64,000 nucleotides of DNA from Duganella aquatilis (GTDB lineage Bacteria; Pseudomonadota; Gammaproteobacteria; Burkholderiales; Burkholderiaceae_D): contig NZ_WKJL01000010.1 of assembly GCF_009674565.1 (NCBI RefSeq), forward strand, positions 1-64,000, read 5' to 3'. This document shows, piece by piece, positions 43,398-53,517 of this stretch. How positions within the stretch are numbered: the stretch's first letter is position 1; every line of letters begins with the position of its first letter. The notes under the pieces were generated by a model. The model saw nothing but the letters and a program-made list of their open reading frames with translations. It searched no databases and was not told the origin of the DNA. The position numbers were made by a program, and so were the translations under genes.

Positions 43398-44672
43398 TTA
43401 TTCCAGCGGCACCGCGCGGTAGCGGTTGACGTCGCCGCCGTTGACCGGCGGTGCGTTGTTGCCCCAGGCGCTGCGCAGGTAGGACACCACCTGCGCCACT
43501 TCCGTGTCGTTCAGCGCGTGGCCGAACGGCGGCATGCTGTACGGGCGCGGATTGCCCGCCGTGGCCGGCGCAAAGCCGCCATTCAGCACGATGCGGATCG
43601 GATTGACCGCGTTGGTCATGATCAGCGCATGGTTGCCGGCCAGCGGCGGATAGATGGACGGCTTGCCGGCGCCGTCGGCGCCATGGCATTCCGCGCAATG
43701 CTTCTCATACAGCTTGGCGCCGGCGGCCAGGAAGGCCACCGCTTCGGCCGCGCCTTCGCGTTCGAAGGGCGCCGGCTTGGCGTCCGGCGGCAGCGCTTTC
43801 AGGTAGGTCGCAATGGCGTTGACGTCGCCATCGTTCAGGTATTGCAGGCTGTCCTTGACCACTTCCGCCATCGGCCCGAACACGGCGGCGCGCGGCGATA
43901 CGCCGGTTTGCAGCAGCGCCGTCAGGTGCGCCTGCTGCCAGTCGCCGCGTGCGTTCAGCGCCGGCGCATACCAGCCCTGCGCCGGAATCATGCCGCCGGA
44001 CAGGCTTTCTCCTTCCGTCGCGCCGAGCGGATTGCGCGCGCTGTGGCAGGCGCTGCAATGTCCCAGTCCCTGCACCAGGTAGGCGCCGCGATTCCAGTCC
44101 ACGGATTGTCCGGTCTCCGGCTGGAATACTTCCGGCTTGAAGTACAGCAGGCGCCACGCGGCCAGCGAAATCTGCAGGCTGTACGGGAAGCGCAGCTGGT
44201 GCGGCTGCCTGGCCTGCGCCACCGGCGTTACCGTTTGCAGGTAGGCGTACAGCGCATCGGAATCGTCGCGCGTGACGCGGGTGTAGTTGGTGTATGGGAA
44301 GGCCGGATACAGCAGGCGGCCGTCGCGCGATTTACCGTGATGCAGCGCGCGCCAGAAATCGTCGGCGCTCCACATGCCGATGCCGGTGTTGCGGTCGGAG
44401 GTGATGTTGGGTGCGATGACGCTGCCGAACGGCGTCTGCAGTGCGCGACCGCCGGCATAGGCCTGGCCGCCGCGCGTGGTGTGGCAGGCCATGCAGTCGC
44501 CGGCCTTGGCCAGGTAGGCGCCGCGCGCGATGCGTTCGGCCGGCGTCAACGCCGCGCTGGCGGCGGAGGGCGGCGTGTTGCTGTCGCTGCCGAACTGGCG
44601 CGCCAGCAGCACGGCGGCGACGACAGCGACGGCCAGCGCCACGGCCGCAACGGTATAAACGATTTTCCTCAT
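43398..44672 (-). CDS. Triheme membrane-anchored cytochrome c
   Basis: A 424-aa protein with an N-terminal membrane anchor (about residues 4-24) and three c-type heme sites: CMACH, CSACH and CAECH, spaced about 150 residues apart with matching Met ligands. The layout matches the cytochrome subunit of gluconate/alcohol dehydrogenases. It probably passes electrons from a periplasmic dehydrogenase to the quinone pool or oxidase. It overlaps the diheme gene by 4 bases, so the two are cotranscribed. The dehydrogenase partner is not adjacent; the GMC pair at 7.9-10.1 kb is a candidate. Confidence 0.88.
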   Translation of the reverse strand: MRKIVYTVAAVALAVAVVAAVLLARQFGSDSNTPPSAASAALTPAERIARGAYLAKAGDCMACHTTRGGQAYAGGRALQTPFGSVIAPNITSDRNTGIGMWSADDFWRALHHGKSRDGRLLYPAFPYTNYTRVTRDDSDALYAYLQTVTPVAQARQPHQLRFPYSLQISLAAWRLLYFKPEVFQPETGQSVDWNRGAYLVQGLGHCSACHSARNPLGATEGESLSGGMIPAQGWYAPALNARGDWQQAHLTALLQTGVSPRAAVFGPMAEVVKDSLQYLNDGDVNAIATYLKALPPDAKPAPFEREGAAEAVAFLAAGAKLYEKHCAECHGADGAGKPSIYPPLAGNHALIMTNAVNPIRIVLNGGFAPATAGNPRPYSMPPFGHALNDTEVAQVVSYLRSAWGNNAPPVNGGDVNRYRAVPLE

Positions 44673-45373
44673 TTGGCGCCTCCCTGCGCGGCCGCCGGGT
44701 AGCTGCCGCAGGCGATCGGCAATGGCAGCGCAATGCTGGCGGCGGGGCGGGCGGCGGCGTCCGGCGTCTGCCGGCCCAGCCAGGCGGAGATGGCGGCGAC
44801 GTCGCTGTCGCTCAGCCGGCCCGCGATGTCAGCCATGCAGTCCGGCGCGCTGGCGCGGCGCGACTGGCTTTTCCAGTTGCCGAACTGGGCATTGATGTAG
44901 TCGCTGGGCAGGCCGAGCAGGCCGGGGATGGACGGCTCGACGCCGCTCAGCGCCGTGCCGTGGCAGGCCACGCAGGCCGGGATTTTCTTCGATGGGTCGC
45001 CCTGGCGCACCAGCGTTTCACCGCGCGCCACCTGCGCCGCCGTGGCGCTGGCGCCGCTGCCGGGCGGCGGCGGCGGGTAGGGCGGATGTTGCGACGAGAA
45101 GTAGTCGGCGATTTCGCGCAGGTAGGCGTCCGACAGGTTGCCGGCCATGTAGGTCATCATCGGATAATGGCGGTGACCATCACGGAAGTGGCGCAGCTGG
45201 TTGTACAGGTAGCCGGCCGGCTTGCCGGCGATGCGCGGGAAGTAGGCGTCGCCGCGTTCCTTGACGCTATGGCAGGCCAGGCAGGCGGCAATGCGCTGCT
45301 CCAGCGTATCCGGCGCGGCGACAGGCGCAGCAGTCAGTGCGGCAGCGAGACCCAATGCGGAAAAAATCGGCAT
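44669..45373 (-). CDS. Diheme cytochrome c (c4-like)
   Basis: A 234-aa periplasmic protein with a signal peptide (cleavage near AAP-VAA) and two heme sites, CLACH and CVACH, in a tandem c4-type arrangement. A Pro-rich linker (PPYPPPPPGSG) joins the two domains. AAGGAGGA directly precedes the ATG. It is first in a two-gene operon with the triheme cytochrome. Its likely role is electron transfer in the periplasm. Confidence 0.88.
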   Translation of the reverse strand: MPIFSALGLAAALTAAPVAAPDTLEQRIAACLACHSVKERGDAYFPRIAGKPAGYLYNQLRHFRDGHRHYPMMTYMAGNLSDAYLREIADYFSSQHPPYPPPPPGSGASATAAQVARGETLVRQGDPSKKIPACVACHGTALSGVEPSIPGLLGLPSDYINAQFGNWKSQSRRASAPDCMADIAGRLSDSDVAAISAWLGRQTPDAAARPAASIALPLPIACGSYPAAAQGGAK

Positions 45374-45411
45374 ACTCCTCCTTGTGCAGGCGGCGCATGG
45401 CGGCCGCAGGA

Positions 45412-46077
45412 CTAGGATATACCGGTTTTGGCAGGTTTTGGCAATTTGACACCTTTGAGGGGTGGCAACTTGTTACCTAAGGAAATCCAATGGCGGTAGA
45501 CGCGCAGGGCGACCTGGGCGTCGTCGGCCGCGTACAGGATCTGTTTTTCGTTCAGGCGCGGCAGGGCCCAGTTGGTGGTGGAGATTTTTTTCGACTTTTG
45601 CAGCTTGAGGCCGAAGAACTTGGCCACCGCTGTCTTGGCGCCGAGATCGTTGCGCTGGCCCGGCGTGCGCAGCGCCACCGACAGGTCGACCACGCCGGCG
45701 GCGCGGATCTCCAGCTTGGCGTGCAGGCGCTTGACGTCGTCCGACAGGCCGAAGCCAATCTTCAGCGGCGCCGCGCCTTCCAGGATGGCCTGCAGCACTG
45801 CCAGCGTATGCGCGTCGGTGCTGCTGCCGATCTGGAACAGATAGGCCTGGGCATCGGTGGCGAACTGGATCAGGTGCGGTCCGGTCGAGGTTTCGCCGCG
45901 GGTAAAGGTCGGCTTGGATTCGGTATCGAAGCCGATGGCGTCGCAGGCCAGCAGGGCGTCGCGCGCGGCGACGGCCTGTTCCGGAGTCACCACCATGTGG
46001 ACGTCGGCGATGCGGATGCCGAGGTAGGGCGGCAGGTTGTCCTCTGCCGCCACCACTGCCACAGGCTGGCTATCCAT
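45412..46077 (-). CDS. RNase D-like 3'-5' exonuclease
   Basis: A 221-aa DEDD-family exonuclease. The metal residues are in FDTES (motif I), the FGLSDD stretch (motif II) and YAADDAQVAL (motif III, the DEDDy type). It lacks the C-terminal HRDC domains of full RNase D, so it is a single-domain enzyme of the YhfK/NanoRNase-like kind that trims RNA or short nucleotides. Its ATG shares a base with the ProQ stop (TGATG), so the two RNA-related genes are coupled. Confidence 0.88.
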   Translation of the reverse strand: MDSQPVAVVAAEDNLPPYLGIRIADVHMVVTPEQAVAARDALLACDAIGFDTESKPTFTRGETSTGPHLIQFATDAQAYLFQIGSSTDAHTLAVLQAILEGAAPLKIGFGLSDDVKRLHAKLEIRAAGVVDLSVALRTPGQRNDLGAKTAVAKFFGLKLQKSKKISTTNWALPRLNEKQILYAADDAQVALRVYRHWISLGNKLPPLKGVKLPKPAKTGIS

Positions 46078-46556
46078 CAGCCTTTTTTCGAGAACTTCGC
46101 GGCCAGCTGGTTCAGCTTGTCGGCGCGCACGCGGGCGGCTTCCTCGGCGGCCTTGGCGTCGCGTTCGGCCTTCTTGCGGTCGGCTTCCTTCTTGAACCGC
46201 TCCTGCAGCACCTGGGTGGCGTGGGCGCGATGGGTATCGGTCACTTCGGCGCCGGGCGTGCCGTCGAGGTCATGGCGCACCTTGGCTTTTTCCATGACTT
46301 TCAGGTAGCGCAGCGAGCCGGTGTGGATGCCCAGCGCGGTGCGCATGGTTTTGCGGTCCAGGTCCGGCATGACGGCCAGCAGCTGCTTGTCGATTCCGAT
46401 TGCCAGTGGCAGGAAATCGCGGAAAGCAGGGAATTGGGTTTGCAGTTGTTTCAGCAGGCTGCGCGGGGTTTGGGCGGCAGGCGCCGGCGCGGAGGCAGCG
46501 GTAGCTGGCTCGGTGGCCGGAGGCTGTTGGGTAAGACTAGTGTTCATCGACTTCAT
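46077..46556 (-). CDS. ProQ/FinO-family RNA chaperone
   Basis: A 159-aa protein. Residues about 30-120 form the FinO/ProQ RNA-binding domain (SLLKQLQTQFPAFRDFLPLAIGI, RYLKVMEKAKVRHDLDG), and the Lys/Glu/Ala-rich C-terminus is disordered. Such proteins bind small RNAs and mRNA 3' ends and protect them. An in-frame ATG at 46547 is an alternative start. It is translated together with the RNase D-like gene downstream. The 406 bp between its start and rpoD are described as a separate entry. Confidence 0.88.
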   Translation of the reverse strand: MKSMNTSLTQQPPATEPATAASAPAPAAQTPRSLLKQLQTQFPAFRDFLPLAIGIDKQLLAVMPDLDRKTMRTALGIHTGSLRYLKVMEKAKVRHDLDGTPGAEVTDTHRAHATQVLQERFKKEADRKKAERDAKAAEEAARVRADKLNQLAAKFSKKG

Positions 46557-46661
46557 AGGTTAAGCAACAACCGTCAGCATAGCATGCTGCCCAGCGGATT
46601 GCAGTGCCTTTTGCGCCATTGTGTCGGATTGCTCAGCCTTAGGATGGGGTTAAGGCCACTT

Positions 46662-46677
46662 GCGAACGTGCGTTCGC
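46662..46677. promoter_or_regulatory. Palindrome overlapping the -35 region of the rpoD leader promoter
   Basis: GCGAACG and CGTTCGC are perfect 7-base complements with a 2-base centre, placed 13 bp before the TATAAT, so a bound protein would cover the -35 region. It resembles the LexA (SOS box) pattern of Gram-positive bacteria, CGAAC-N4-GTTCG. Beta- and gammaproteobacteria normally use a different LexA box, so the protein that binds here is unclear. Confidence 0.4.
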
Positions 46678-46690
46678 GGCCCAAATTGTG

Positions 46691-46848
46691 TATAATGCTC
46701 GACGCACCACTGGCAGCACGGTGTGGTTCAGTTTGGTACAGGATGCGATTCGGATGGTCTGACCAAGGGCTTTGGCCCTTCTCATTTGCCCTTCTCATCT
46801 TCCCTGACAAGAGAAACAAGCCCGTAGCAAGGACGCGGGCTTTTTTTA
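46691..46848 (+). ncRNA. Candidate short leader RNA or sRNA before rpoD
   Basis: A perfect TATAAT and, 145 bases on, a hairpin followed by seven T residues delimit a possible RNA. No open reading frame with a ribosome site is seen inside. A strong -35 is missing. Whether it is made as a separate RNA or is a control segment of the rpoD mRNA cannot be told from sequence. Confidence 0.35.
46818..46848 (+). terminator. Terminator-like hairpin upstream of rpoD
   Basis: AAGCCCG (46818-46824) pairs with CGGGCTT (46836-46842), and a run of seven T starts at 46841. It lies in front of rpoD, in the sense direction, so it either ends an upstream short RNA or serves as an attenuator. Confidence 0.6.
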
Positions 46849-46962
46849 TTCCGCAGAAAATCGTCAGCTAAATTACAACATTTCCACCCCAGGCGCACCT
46901 TCGCGGTCGGCGCGGGGTCTGCTTTTTTGTAATTTCTGGCGAATACGCATTGAGAGATTTTA

Positions 46963-49437
<2,475 letters not shown>

Positions 49438-49456
49438 GGTCGGCGAAGCAAACAGG

Positions 49457-49483
49457 AAGGGAGGCTGCGGCCTCCCTTTTTTT
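49457..49483 (+). terminator. Intrinsic terminator after rpoD
   Basis: GGGAGGC (49459-49465) and GCCTCCC (49470-49476) form a 7-bp stem extended by two A-T pairs, with a TGCG tetraloop and seven T residues. It starts 20 bp after the rpoD stop and is a textbook rho-independent terminator. Confidence 0.92.
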
Positions 49484-49539
49484 CGGGCGTGCTAGCATGG
49501 CGTCCCTGACTCCCTTAACTTATTGCTTGTGGTGTGGGC

Positions 49540-50442
49540 ATGGATGCTACCTGGCTGGAAGATTTTGTTGCGGTGATACGGGAGGGCGGATTTTCGCGCG
49601 CCGCAGATCAGCGCGCCATCAGCCAGCCCGCCTTCAGCCGCCGCATCCGCTGCCTGGAGGAGTGGGTCGGCACGCCGCTGTTCGACCGCACCGCGCGCTC
49701 GGTGCAGCTGACGCCGGCCGGCGAGCGGCTGAAGCCGTTTGCCGAAGAGATCCTGCGCCAGCTGGAAACCGGACGCCGGGATGCGCTGAACGCGGCGCAG
49801 ACCTCGACCGAGACCCTGCTGTTCGCCTCCACCCATGCATTGTCGCTGACGTTTTTCCCGCCGTGGCTGCGCGCGCTGGAAAGCCGGCAGGCATTGATGT
49901 CGTCGATCCAGCTGACCGCCGACAGCATGCAGGGCTGCGAGCGCCTGATGATCGATGGCCGCGCGCAGTTCCTGCTCTGCCATGTGCATCCGGCGGCGGC
50001 CAGCCACCTGTCTGCCGACCGCTTCCGCTCCGTGGTGCTGGGCGAGGATGTGCTGATGCCGGTGGCTGCGCCGTCGCTGGCCGGCACCGGCGCGCTGGAA
50101 AACGGGCCGTTTCTCGCCTACTCGGACGCTTCCGGCATGGGCCGCATTTTGCGGGCGGCCTGGGAAGAGGGACGCCGGCCGCCGCTGGCGGAGCCGGCGT
50201 TTTCCTCGCACCTGGCGTCGGTGCTGGCGATGATGGCGCGCGATGGCCGCGGCGTGTCGTGGTCGCCCTTAAGCCTGGTGGCGGACGACTTGCAGGCCGG
50301 CCGCCTGGTGCAACTGGGCGGGGCGGAGGATGAGGTCAGGATGGAAATTCACCTGTTCCGCCCGCGCGCCCGGCAGTTGCGGGCCGCCGAGCGCTTCTGG
50401 GAACAGGTGCAGGAACGCGTGGCTCAGTCGGCCAGGAACTGA
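49540..50442 (+). CDS. LysR-family transcriptional regulator
   Basis: A 300-aa regulator with an N-terminal winged helix-turn-helix (FVAVIREGGFSRAADQRAISQPAFSRRIRCLEEWVG, residues 8-45) and an effector domain. The ATG at 49540 is preferred to a GTG six bases earlier. Its end overlaps the end of the convergent hydrolase gene by 19 bases. It probably controls the convergent hydrolase-leuDC genes or a distant operon. The inducer is unknown. Confidence 0.88.
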   Translation: MDATWLEDFVAVIREGGFSRAADQRAISQPAFSRRIRCLEEWVGTPLFDRTARSVQLTPAGERLKPFAEEILRQLETGRRDALNAAQTSTETLLFASTHALSLTFFPPWLRALESRQALMSSIQLTADSMQGCERLMIDGRAQFLLCHVHPAAASHLSADRFRSVVLGEDVLMPVAAPSLAGTGALENGPFLAYSDASGMGRILRAAWEEGRRPPLAEPAFSSHLASVLAMMARDGRGVSWSPLSLVADDLQAGRLVQLGGAEDEVRMEIHLFRPRARQLRAAERFWEQVQERVAQSARN

Positions 50443-51347
50443 CGCAGTTCGGCCAGCACCTCGTCGGGACATTCTTCCTGCAGGGTGTGGCCGCAATCGA
50501 GCGCGCGTCCGCGCACATCGCCGGCCTTTTCGCGCCAGGTTGCCAGCACATCATACAGCGCGCCAACGGTGCCGCGTCCGCCCCACAGCGCCAGGACCGG
50601 CATCGCCAGCTTCTTCTCCTGGTCCGCCGCATCGTGCTCAAGATCGATGCCGGCCGCCGCCCGGTAGTCTTCGCAGATGGCGTGGCGGGTGCGCGGATCC
50701 AGGTAGCAGCGCAGGTATTCATTGAAGGCGGCCGGCTCGGTGGCGTTGGCGATCTTGTTCTGGCCATCGATATGCTTGCGCAGGAAGAATTCCGGATCGG
50801 CCTCGATCAGGCGTTCCGGCAGCGGATACGGCTGGATCAGGAAGAACCACCAGAAATAGCGGGTGGCGAATTCCTTGTCGGTGCGCGCGTACATGGTGGC
50901 GGTCGGTGCGATGTCGAACAAGGCCAGGCGCGACACCGCCTCGGGATAATCGAGCGCCAGGCGGTGGGCGACGCGGCCGCCGCGATCGTGGCCGACCAGT
51001 GCAAAGCGGTCCAGTTCCAGCGCGCGCATCAGTTCCACCAGATCGGCCGCCATGGCGCGCTTGGAGTAATTGACGTGCTGTTCGCCGCCCTCCGGCTTGT
51101 CGCTGTCGCCGTAGCCGCGCAGGTCGGGCGTCACCACCGTGTAGTGGGCGGCCAGCTGCGGCGCCACCTTGCGCCAGGTGACATGGGTCTGCGGATGGCC
51201 GTGCACCAGCAGCAGCGCCGGGCCCGAGCCGGCCATGGCGAAGCGGATCTTCACGCCCGACGAGGCGGTAAAGGTGTAGAGCCCGAAGCCATCGAGGAAG
51301 AGCGACGCGCCCGCAGGCGCGACTGACGCCGGCATTACGCGAACCAT
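50424..51347 (-). CDS. Haloacetate dehalogenase-like alpha/beta hydrolase
   Basis: A 307-aa alpha/beta hydrolase. The nucleophile is Asp121 in VGHDRGGRVAHRL, with the following Arg122 and the late His287 (DCGHTLQEE), the pattern of fluoroacetate/haloacetate dehalogenases and epoxide-hydrolase-like enzymes, where Asp replaces Ser. It may split C-F/C-Cl bonds or hydrolyse an ester or epoxide. GGAGG seven bases upstream supports the ATG at 51347, inside the end of leuD; an ATG at 51335 overlaps the leuD stop (TAATG). It is encoded in line with leuDC. Confidence 0.82.
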   Translation of the reverse strand: MVRVMPASVAPAGASLFLDGFGLYTFTASSGVKIRFAMAGSGPALLLVHGHPQTHVTWRKVAPQLAAHYTVVTPDLRGYGDSDKPEGGEQHVNYSKRAMAADLVELMRALELDRFALVGHDRGGRVAHRLALDYPEAVSRLALFDIAPTATMYARTDKEFATRYFWWFFLIQPYPLPERLIEADPEFFLRKHIDGQNKIANATEPAAFNEYLRCYLDPRTRHAICEDYRAAAGIDLEHDAADQEKKLAMPVLALWGGRGTVGALYDVLATWREKAGDVRGRALDCGHTLQEECPDEVLAELRQFLAD

Positions 51348-51940
51348 GGGTGCGCCTCCAGGTGTTGGTTCTGAAACGCGAGGATTTCGTCGCGCAGCGT
51401 CAGGGTCTGGCCGACGGCGTCCAGTCCCTGCAACAGCGCCTGCTTGCGCACGGTGTCGATCTCGAACTGGATTTCCGCACCGGCGGCGTGGATGCGCTGC
51501 TGTGGCAGGTCGATGGTCATGCGGTTGGTCGACGCCTGTTCAGCGATGCGCATCAGGCGCGCCACGTCCGCCGCCGGCAGGGTGATCGCCAGCAGGCCGT
51601 TGCGCGCGCAGTTGTCGAAGAAGATGCCGGCAAACGAGGTGCCGACCAGGGCGCGCACGCCGTATTGCATCAGTCCCCATACCGCATGCTCGCGGCTGGA
51701 GCCGCAGCCGAAATTGTCGCCCACCACCAGGAAGCTGGCGCCGTGCCAGGCCGGCTGGTTGAGGACGAAGCCGGCGCGTTCCTGGCCCTGCTCGTCGAAG
51801 CGGATGTCATGGAACAGGCCGCGATCCAGGCCGCTGCGGTCTATGCCCTTGAGGAATTGCTTGGGCATGATGACGTCGGTGTCGATATTGGCGGCGGGCA
51901 GCGGCGCGGCGATGCCCTCTACGGTTACAAATGGTGTCAT
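51335..51940 (-). CDS. leuD: 3-isopropylmalate dehydratase small subunit (LeuD-like)
   Basis: A 201-aa small subunit of the isopropylmalate isomerase family. It carries the swivel-domain motifs NIDTDVIMPKQFLK and GDNFGCGSSREHA. With LeuC it would move the hydroxyl of 2-isopropylmalate. GAAGGAA precedes the ATG at 51940, 1 bp after the leuC stop. No leuA or leuB is nearby; the neighbours are a hydrolase and a divergent transporter gene, so a role in another hydroxy-acid pathway is possible. Confidence 0.88.
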   Translation of the reverse strand: MTPFVTVEGIAAPLPAANIDTDVIMPKQFLKGIDRSGLDRGLFHDIRFDEQGQERAGFVLNQPAWHGASFLVVGDNFGCGSSREHAVWGLMQYGVRALVGTSFAGIFFDNCARNGLLAITLPAADVARLMRIAEQASTNRMTIDLPQQRIHAAGAEIQFEIDTVRKQALLQGLDAVGQTLTLRDEILAFQNQHLEAHPWFA

Positions 51941-51941
51941 C

Positions 51942-53360
51942 TTACATTCCTTCGAGATAAGCGCGGGCATCGGCCAGGCGGCCGGCGATCGCGGCGGCCG
52001 CCACCATGGCAGGGCTCATCAAATGTGTACGGGCGCCGGTGCCCTGGCGGCCTTCGAAATTGCGGTTGGTGCTGGAGGCGCAGCGCTCGCCGCTGGCCAG
52101 GATGTCGTCATTCATGGCCAGGCACATCGAGCAGCCGGACTGGCGCCATTCGAAGCCGGCGTCGATGAAGACCTGGTCCAGGCCTTCCGCCTCGGCGGCG
52201 CGGCGCACCGAACTCGATCCGGGCACCACCATGGCCGTCACGCCGGCCGCCACCTTGCGGCCGCGCAGCACGCGCGCCGCATCGCGCAGATCTTCAATCC
52301 GCGAATTGGTGCAGGAACCGATGAAGGCGCGCTGGATGGCAATGGTGTCGACCGCCTGGCCGGCCCGCAGGCCCATGTAGTGCAGGGCGCGTTCCATGTC
52401 GTGCCGGCGCGCCGGATCGGTTTCGCCGGCCGGGTCCGGGACGTGCTGGTGGATGCGCACCGCCTGGTCCGGGCTGGTGCCCCAGGTGACCATGGGCGCG
52501 ATATCGTCCGCGTGCAGCGCGACTTCGGCGTCGAATACCGCGTCGGCATCGCTGTGCAGCGCCTGCCACGACGCAAGCGCCGCATCCCACAACGCGCCTT
52601 GCGGCGCGCGCGGCCGGCCCTGCAGGTAGGCGAACACTTTCTCGTCCGGCGCCATCATCGCGCCGCGCGCGCCGCATTCGACCGCCATGTTACAGATCGT
52701 CATGCGCGCCTCGACGCTGAGGGCGCGGATGGCGGCGCCCTGGAATTCGATGGCATAGCCGGTGGCGCCGGACGCGCCGATCTTTTCCACCAGCGCCATG
52801 ATGATGTCCTTGGAGCGCACGCCCGGTCCCAGCGTGCCGTCGACGGTGACGCGCATGGTTTTCAGGCGCTTGTAGATCACGGTCTGGGTGGCCAGGTAGT
52901 GCTCGATATCGGAGGTGCCGATGCCGAAGCCCAGCGTGCCCAGCGCGCCGTAGGTGGTGGTGTGGCTGTCGCCGGCGGCGATCACCATGCCGGGCAGGAC
53001 CGAGCCGATCTCCGTCATCACCACGTGCTCGATGCCCTGCAGCGGGTGCATGACGTCAAACAGCTCGATGCCGAAATCGCGGCAGTTCTCGACAAAGTAG
53101 GCGGTCTGGCGCGCCGCGCCGGGATCCGGCATCTGCGTGGTGCGGCGGGCGGCGGTGGGATTGACGTGATCGACCGTGCCCAGCGCCGCCTGCGGACGCC
53201 AGACGGGACGCTGCGCCTGGCGCAGACCGGTGAAGGCTTGCGGCGAGGTGTATTCGTTGAGGACGGTGCGGTCGACGTACAGCAGCACTTGACGGCCGCT
53301 GGCGTCGAGCGGACGGATCACGTGGCTGTCGACTATTTTGTCGTAAAGGGTTTTCGCCAT
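51942..53360 (-). CDS. leuC: 3-isopropylmalate dehydratase large subunit (LeuC-like)
   Basis: A 472-aa aconitase-family Fe-S enzyme. The 4Fe-4S ligands are the Cys of GSCTNSRIEDL and the Cys pair in SGCSMCLAMN. AGDSHTTTYGALGTLGFGIGTSD is a family signature. Length is normal. The start at 53360 was chosen as the first ATG with the family N-terminus MAKTLYDKI. It forms an operon with leuD and the dehalogenase-like gene and is divergent from a dicarboxylate transporter. Leucine synthesis is the default role; a related acid such as a methylmalate is an alternative. Confidence 0.88.
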   Translation of the reverse strand: MAKTLYDKIVDSHVIRPLDASGRQVLLYVDRTVLNEYTSPQAFTGLRQAQRPVWRPQAALGTVDHVNPTAARRTTQMPDPGAARQTAYFVENCRDFGIELFDVMHPLQGIEHVVMTEIGSVLPGMVIAAGDSHTTTYGALGTLGFGIGTSDIEHYLATQTVIYKRLKTMRVTVDGTLGPGVRSKDIIMALVEKIGASGATGYAIEFQGAAIRALSVEARMTICNMAVECGARGAMMAPDEKVFAYLQGRPRAPQGALWDAALASWQALHSDADAVFDAEVALHADDIAPMVTWGTSPDQAVRIHQHVPDPAGETDPARRHDMERALHYMGLRAGQAVDTIAIQRAFIGSCTNSRIEDLRDAARVLRGRKVAAGVTAMVVPGSSSVRRAAEAEGLDQVFIDAGFEWRQSGCSMCLAMNDDILASGERCASSTNRNFEGRQGTGARTHLMSPAMVAAAAIAGRLADARAYLEGM

Positions 53361-53517
53361 GATGCATGGGCCTTCTTGTTGTGAGGTATGGGGCGATTCT
53401 AGCGATTCGGTCCGGCCGCCTCTAATGCAATTATCGAATACGTTCATCGAATTAATGCAATTGTCTGCGCCTCGCGCTGCGCTTAGTCTGCCGGTGTACC
53501 GCATAAAGGAGACGACA

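Larger units (their letters stand above)
46557..46962 (+). other. rpoD leader region: promoter, palindrome and terminator before rpoD
   Basis: No protein-coding gene is visible in these 406 bp. From left to right: a 7-bp-arm palindrome at 46662-46677; a TATAAT at 46691-46696; a small hairpin AAGGGC/GCCCTT near 46768; a terminator-like hairpin with seven T residues at 46818-46847; then 115 bp to the rpoD ATG. A short RNA of roughly 145 nt would start near 46703. It could be a free small RNA or an attenuated rpoD leader. Confidence 0.5.

Noticed and set aside
46700-46800. tRNA-like stretch (GTTCAGTTTGGTA resembles a D arm)
   Set aside because: No T arm (GGTTCGAATCC), no CCA end and no acceptor stem can be found, so it is not called a tRNA.
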